Positions 35,044 through 38,522 of a DNA stretch of 38,522 nucleotides are shown here, in pieces. Below the pieces are notes generated by a model. The model was not told the origin of the DNA. It was given only the letters and a program-made list of their open reading frames with translations, and made no database searches. The position numbers and the translations under genes are program-made. Position 1 is the stretch's first letter. Each line of letters begins with the position of its first letter. Origin of the DNA: Clostridiales bacterium (GTDB taxonomy: Bacteria; Bacillota; Clostridia; Oscillospirales; CAG-272); NCBI GenBank assembly GCA_024693345.1, contig JAILLB010000122.1, positions 1-38,522 of the forward strand, in the 5' to 3' direction.

Positions 35044-35733
35044 ATGAGCACGAAGATTCTAACAATCGATGATGATAGAAATATATGCGAGGCAATCAAG
35101 CTTTATCTGGAAAACGAGGGATATGATGTAGCTACAGCAAATGACGGAGCTGCAGGCATATCGACATTCAAGAGTTATGACCCGGATTTAGTATTGCTCG
35201 ACATAATGATGCCACAAAAAGACGGATGGCAGGTTTGCAGAGAAATAAGAGAAATCTCATCCAAACCAATAATTATGCTCAGTGCTAAAGGTGAAGTAAT
35301 AGACAGAGTGGTCGGTCTTGAACTCGGTGCAGATGACTATATGGAAAAGCCATTCGACATGAAAGAACTTCTCGCCAGAATCAGAGTGGTTTTGAGAAGA
35401 TGTCAGAACAATAAATCAAGCAATGAGGAAAAGACAGTCAAGTTTGACAAAATTGAGATTTCGCTTGACAAATATGTTCTCATTCTTGACGGACAGTCTC
35501 TGGATATTCCTCCAAAGGAATTGGAACTTTTGTATTTTCTTGCATCAAACTACAATCACGTTTTTACGAGAGATCAGCTTCTTGACAAAGTTTGGGGATT
35601 TGATTTTCTCGGTGATTCGAGAACGGTTGATGTTCATGTAAAAAGACTGAGAGAGAAACTCGAAGGTATCAGCGACAAATGGCAACTCAAAACAGTCTGG
35701 GGTGTTGGTTACAAATTCGAAGTCAATGAATAA
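35044..35733 (+). CDS. OmpR/PhoB-type response regulator
   Basis: A 229-residue DNA-binding regulator. The receiver covers residues 1-115 (acidic IDDD, phospho-acceptor D53 in LLDIMMP, Lys in EKPF), and the winged-helix trans-regulatory domain follows (IPPKELELLYFLASN, RTVDVHVKRLREKLE, TVWGVGYKFE). The start is ATG 35044 with GAGAGGA upstream. The sensor kinase starts 27 bases after its stop. The domain layout is that of WalR/PhoP-like regulators, but no evidence names the stimulus. Confidence 0.93.
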   Translation: MSTKILTIDDDRNICEAIKLYLENEGYDVATANDGAAGISTFKSYDPDLVLLDIMMPQKDGWQVCREIREISSKPIIMLSAKGEVIDRVVGLELGADDYMEKPFDMKELLARIRVVLRRCQNNKSSNEEKTVKFDKIEISLDKYVLILDGQSLDIPPKELELLYFLASNYNHVFTRDQLLDKVWGFDFLGDSRTVDVHVKRLREKLEGISDKWQLKTVWGVGYKFEVNE

Positions 35734-35760
35734 TGCCAGGCAAAATATGAGGTAAGCATT

Positions 35761-37230
35761 TTGAAAAAAAGCATTTTTAAAAGATACTTGACGGCTTTTC
35801 TGGTGATAAATTTTGTTAGTTTTCTTATTCTAACAATAGTACTGACATCGATGACAATAAGATCATCAAGAATGCAGAAAGACCAGATAGTTCAAAACAC
35901 AAGCAATCTTTGTAAAGACTACATAATGGCAGAGATCAAGGATTATTATCCAAGATCGACAAGCCTTGAAAAGTTTGTGTTTGAAAACAAGAATGATCTG
36001 TACGGAATGATAAACATCATCTCAAAGAACAATGAAAGAATGATAATTTTTATCACGGATGCAGAGGGAACTGTTCTTCTTTCCACAGATAGGATGTTTG
36101 AAGGCAAAATCGAGGACAGCAAGATTATTGAGAAGATTGGTTCGGATGATGCTTTCGTTATGTCGACTGATCTTAACGGGGTGCTTGGAAAAATCAATGT
36201 TGCTCATGTGTCATCCATAAAACAGCCATCAGGTGAAACAGTTGGTTCTCTCATAATCTGTTTTGAGAGAGAAAGTATTGATAATCTGACAGCCACAACT
36301 ATTAAGACAATTATTTTTGTAAGCTTGGGAGTCATGATAGCAAGTTTTGTCGCTGTCTACTTTATAAGTGAAAGAATATCCGCTCCTTTGAAACAAATGA
36401 GAATAGCGACCAAAAACTATTCTGAAGGAAATTTCGATCAGAGAATCCCTGTCAAAGGTGAAGATGAAGTTGCTGAATTGGCAAAAGCATTTAACTCCAT
36501 GGCAGACTCCTTGTCTGATTTGGAATACATGCGAAGCAGTTTTCTTGCAAACGTATCCCACGATCTGCGCTCGCCTATGACAACTATATCAGGCTTTATT
36601 GACGGCATTCTTGACGGCGCAATCCCGCCGGAGAAACAATCATACTACCTTGGACTGATTCAACAGGAAGTCAAGCGTCTTTCAAGGCTGGTTACTGACT
36701 TGCTGGATATTTCTAGACTTGAATCTGGAACCAAGAAATTTGATTATTCGCAGTTTGATATAACCGAGACAGCCAGAGTCATTCTTTTGACTTTTGAGAC
36801 GAGGATAGACGCAAAGAAACTTGATATCGAATTCAATGCTCCTGATGACAAGTTATTCGTCTATTCCGACAAGGATGCTATATACAGGGTTCTGTACAAC
36901 CTTTGTGACAATGCAGTAAAGTTTTCAAAAGACAATGGCAAATACATCATTACAATCAAAGATGAAAAGGAATACGTTTCAGTTTCTGTATACAACGAAG
37001 GCATAGGAATATCTGTAGAAGACCTACCTCATGTTTTTGACAGATTCTATAAGAGTGACAAGAGCAGGGGCCTGGACAAATCAGGAACAGGTCTTGGACT
37101 TTACATAGCAAAAACAATCACTGAAGCTCTCGGCGGAAGCATAAAAGCAGAGAGCGAATATAACAAATATTGCCGATTCACCATCAGACTCAAAAAACAG
37201 TCAGGCAATGACAATCAGGGGGTAAAATGA
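35761..37230 (+). CDS. Membrane sensor histidine kinase
   Basis: A 489-residue kinase partnered with the preceding regulator. Transmembrane segments at about residues 8-30 and 184-204 bracket an extracellular sensing domain of about 150 residues with a PAS/Cache-like look. HAMP follows (to about 255), then HisKA with phospho-acceptor H267 in NVSHDLRSPMTT, and the ATPase domain with N384 in NLCDNAVKF, GIGISVEDLPHVFDRFYK and GTGLGLYIAK. TTG 35761 is chosen because GAGG lies eight bases upstream and no better start fits before the first membrane helix. It overlaps rpe by 4 bases. Confidence 0.92.
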   Translation: MKKSIFKRYLTAFLVINFVSFLILTIVLTSMTIRSSRMQKDQIVQNTSNLCKDYIMAEIKDYYPRSTSLEKFVFENKNDLYGMINIISKNNERMIIFITDAEGTVLLSTDRMFEGKIEDSKIIEKIGSDDAFVMSTDLNGVLGKINVAHVSSIKQPSGETVGSLIICFERESIDNLTATTIKTIIFVSLGVMIASFVAVYFISERISAPLKQMRIATKNYSEGNFDQRIPVKGEDEVAELAKAFNSMADSLSDLEYMRSSFLANVSHDLRSPMTTISGFIDGILDGAIPPEKQSYYLGLIQQEVKRLSRLVTDLLDISRLESGTKKFDYSQFDITETARVILLTFETRIDAKKLDIEFNAPDDKLFVYSDKDAIYRVLYNLCDNAVKFSKDNGKYIITIKDEKEYVSVSVYNEGIGISVEDLPHVFDRFYKSDKSRGLDKSGTGLGLYIAKTITEALGGSIKAESEYNKYCRFTIRLKKQSGNDNQGVK

Positions 37231-37880
37231 GTAATCTTGTTGCACCATCGCTTTTAGCTGCGGATTTCTCCAATCTTGCTCATGAAATAGAGCGGGTTGA
37301 GAAGGCGGGAGCAGACATGCTTCATCTAGATATAATGGACGGAGTATTCGTAAAGAATATCTCTTTCGGCTTGCCCGTTGTCAAATCAATACGCAAGTGT
37401 ACCAAGCTGCCTTTTGATGTCCATTTGATGATAATTGACCCGATAAAATACATAGACCAGTTTGTTGATGCGGGTGCTGATTCAATATCTTTCCATTACG
37501 AATCTTGCAAGAACCACATGGAAGTTATTGACAGGATAAAATCTCATGGCATAAAAGCATGTATGGCGGTAAGTCCCGAGACTTCTGCCGAAGTTCTCAG
37601 AGAATTCAAAGACAAACTGGACATGTTCCTGATTATGACAGTACATCCCGGCTTTGGCGGGCAGAAACTTGTTGAGAGCACACTGGACAGCATAAGAACA
37701 GCTCATGAGATTTCAAGAGAGACAGGATTCAGAGTACCGATTGAAGTTGACGGCGGAATAAACAGAGAAACGCTCAAACTCGTAACAGATGCAGGTGCTG
37801 ACATAATAGTCATGGGAAATGCCATATTCACGTCAGATGACCCGAAATCCATGATAGACTTTTTAAGAGAAGGAAAATAA
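37227..37880 (+). CDS. rpe: Ribulose-phosphate 3-epimerase
   Basis: Interconverts ribulose 5-phosphate and xylulose 5-phosphate in the pentose phosphate pathway. Its 217 residues match the family. Metal-site and active-site blocks are LHLDIMDGVFVKNISFG, DVHLMIIDP, SFHYES, MTVHPGFGGQKL and EVDGGINRET. The ATG overlaps the kinase stop (ATGA), with GGGGGT upstream. Why it follows a two-component system is unclear; co-transcription with the kinase is probable. Confidence 0.97.
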   Translation: MSNLVAPSLLAADFSNLAHEIERVEKAGADMLHLDIMDGVFVKNISFGLPVVKSIRKCTKLPFDVHLMIIDPIKYIDQFVDAGADSISFHYESCKNHMEVIDRIKSHGIKACMAVSPETSAEVLREFKDKLDMFLIMTVHPGFGGQKLVESTLDSIRTAHEISRETGFRVPIEVDGGINRETLKLVTDAGADIIVMGNAIFTSDDPKSMIDFLREGK

Positions 37881-37886
37881 GAACCG

Positions 37887-38522
37887 ATGTTTAATGATTT
37901 GGATGAGGTTATCAAGAACACTTCATCGGAATTGAAGCAAAACTGCAAAACTCAGGATATATTCGAAAAGAGTTGTCACAACAATTATCCATCAAGGGAA
38001 GAGATTATTTCGATTATCAAGGATTTAAGAAGATTGCTTTTCCCTGGATACTTTGGGAAAGAAACTCTGTCTTCATACGATGATTATTCACAGAACCTCC
38101 TATATGAAATCTCAGAAAAGCTGAATGAACAGATTGTTGTTGCACTCAGATTTGAAGGCGTTTTGCCAGAAGACAAAATAAAAGAAAAAGCTGATAAAAC
38201 TTGTAAGTTGTTTGTTTCAAAACTTCCGGCTCTTCAGAAAATACTTTTTACCGATGTTGAGGCCATATACCAGGGGGACCCGGCTGCGCAATCAAAAGCA
38301 GAAGTCGTAACCTCATATCCGGGCGCATTGGCAATATTCGTGTACAGACTGGCACATGTTCTTTATGGCGAGAATATACCTGCGATTCCGAGACTCATGA
38401 CAGAATATGCTCACAGCAGAACAGGCATAGATATAAACGCGGGTGCAGTCATCGGAGAGTATTTCTTCATCGACCACGGAACCGGAATAGTTATCGGTGA
38501 AACTACAGTAATAGGTAACCAT
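37887..38522 (+). CDS. cysE: Serine O-acetyltransferase, 3' end cut by window
   Basis: Acetylates L-serine from acetyl-CoA, the first step of cysteine synthesis. The frame is open from ATG 37887 to the window end (212 codons) and not closed. After an alpha-helical N-terminal domain, the left-handed beta-helix begins with EYAHSRTGIDINAGAVIGEYFFIDHGTGIVIGETT, the signature of CysE/EpsC proteins, including the catalytic-site Asp-His (IDHGTG). The long N-terminal domain (about 170 residues) is of the EpsC-like serine acetyltransferase group. The start is 6 bases after rpe, with AAGGAAAATAAG before it. Confidence 0.88.
   Translation, partial: MFNDLDEVIKNTSSELKQNCKTQDIFEKSCHNNYPSREEIISIIKDLRRLLFPGYFGKETLSSYDDYSQNLLYEISEKLNEQIVVALRFEGVLPEDKIKEKADKTCKLFVSKLPALQKILFTDVEAIYQGDPAAQSKAEVVTSYPGALAIFVYRLAHVLYGENIPAIPRLMTEYAHSRTGIDINAGAVIGEYFFIDHGTGIVIGETTVIGNH

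Noticed and set aside
1-38522. CRISPR arrays, insertion sequences, prophage or att sites
   Set aside because: No regular spaced repeats, transposase or integrase frames, or target-site duplications were seen; all gene boundaries look ordinary.

Overview
The window reads as a continuous piece of a low-to-moderate GC Gram-positive chromosome, most likely an uncultured clostridial-type (Bacillota) bacterium. Supporting signs are AGGAGG-type Shine-Dalgarno sites, frequent TTG/GTG starts, AGA-rich codon use, alpha2-type glycyl-tRNA synthetase, a TagA/WecG-type glycosyltransferase, a DUF951 gene and MsmK-type sugar-ABC ATPase. I saw no insertion sequence, prophage, CRISPR array or rRNA. Genus-level placement is not attempted.

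Layout. 1-7740: a plus-strand intracellular carbohydrate operon (glycogen phosphorylase, GH13, GH31, GH29 fucosidase) ending in a terminator shared with a minus-strand E2-like acyltransferase that lacks the catalytic motif. 8780-9040: promoter, tRNA-CAU (probably Ile2), tRNA-Trp and terminator. 9041-11208: a REC-GGDEF-EAL cyclic-di-GMP phosphodiesterase whose receiver domain is broken by two compensating frameshifts, plus a separate Hpt protein. 11243-16291: an operon of GH2 glycosidase, MFS transporter, deoC and pyrimidine-nucleoside phosphorylase. 16315-20045 (minus): TagA/WecG transferase, a degenerate PfkB-like protein, RuvX/YqgF and glyS. 20111-25065 (plus): metallo-beta-lactamase-fold hydrolase, gltX, glnS and a Pr6Pr-like membrane protein.

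25082-27405 (minus): an orphan MsmK-type ATPase with an acidic tail and an RsuA pseudouridine synthase. 27501-30937 (plus): a possible leader peptide, TtcA-like PP-loop enzyme, pgi, a DEDDh exonuclease with a BRCT-like tail, and DUF951. 30956-32858: a two-gene unit with its own promoter and leader hairpin, encoding a small P-loop protein and a protein that looks like a membrane-anchored sigma-factor relative with an outside Ig-like domain. 32864-34796 (minus): ychF and nfo. 34992-38522: OmpR-type regulator, sensor kinase, rpe and a cysE cut by the window end.

How it fits together. Glycogen and alpha-glucan breakdown, fucoside and beta-glycoside hydrolysis, deoxynucleoside salvage, pgi and rpe describe a sugar-fermenting cell feeding glycolysis and the pentose phosphate pathway. 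The MsmK-type ATPase may power sugar importers encoded elsewhere. Having both GluRS and a true GlnRS implies direct charging of tRNA-Gln. The most novel-looking item is the P-loop plus membrane-tethered sigma-like pair at 30956-32815; the broken receiver, the active-site-less E2-like and PfkB-like proteins and the putative coupled leader peptide are also worth checking.
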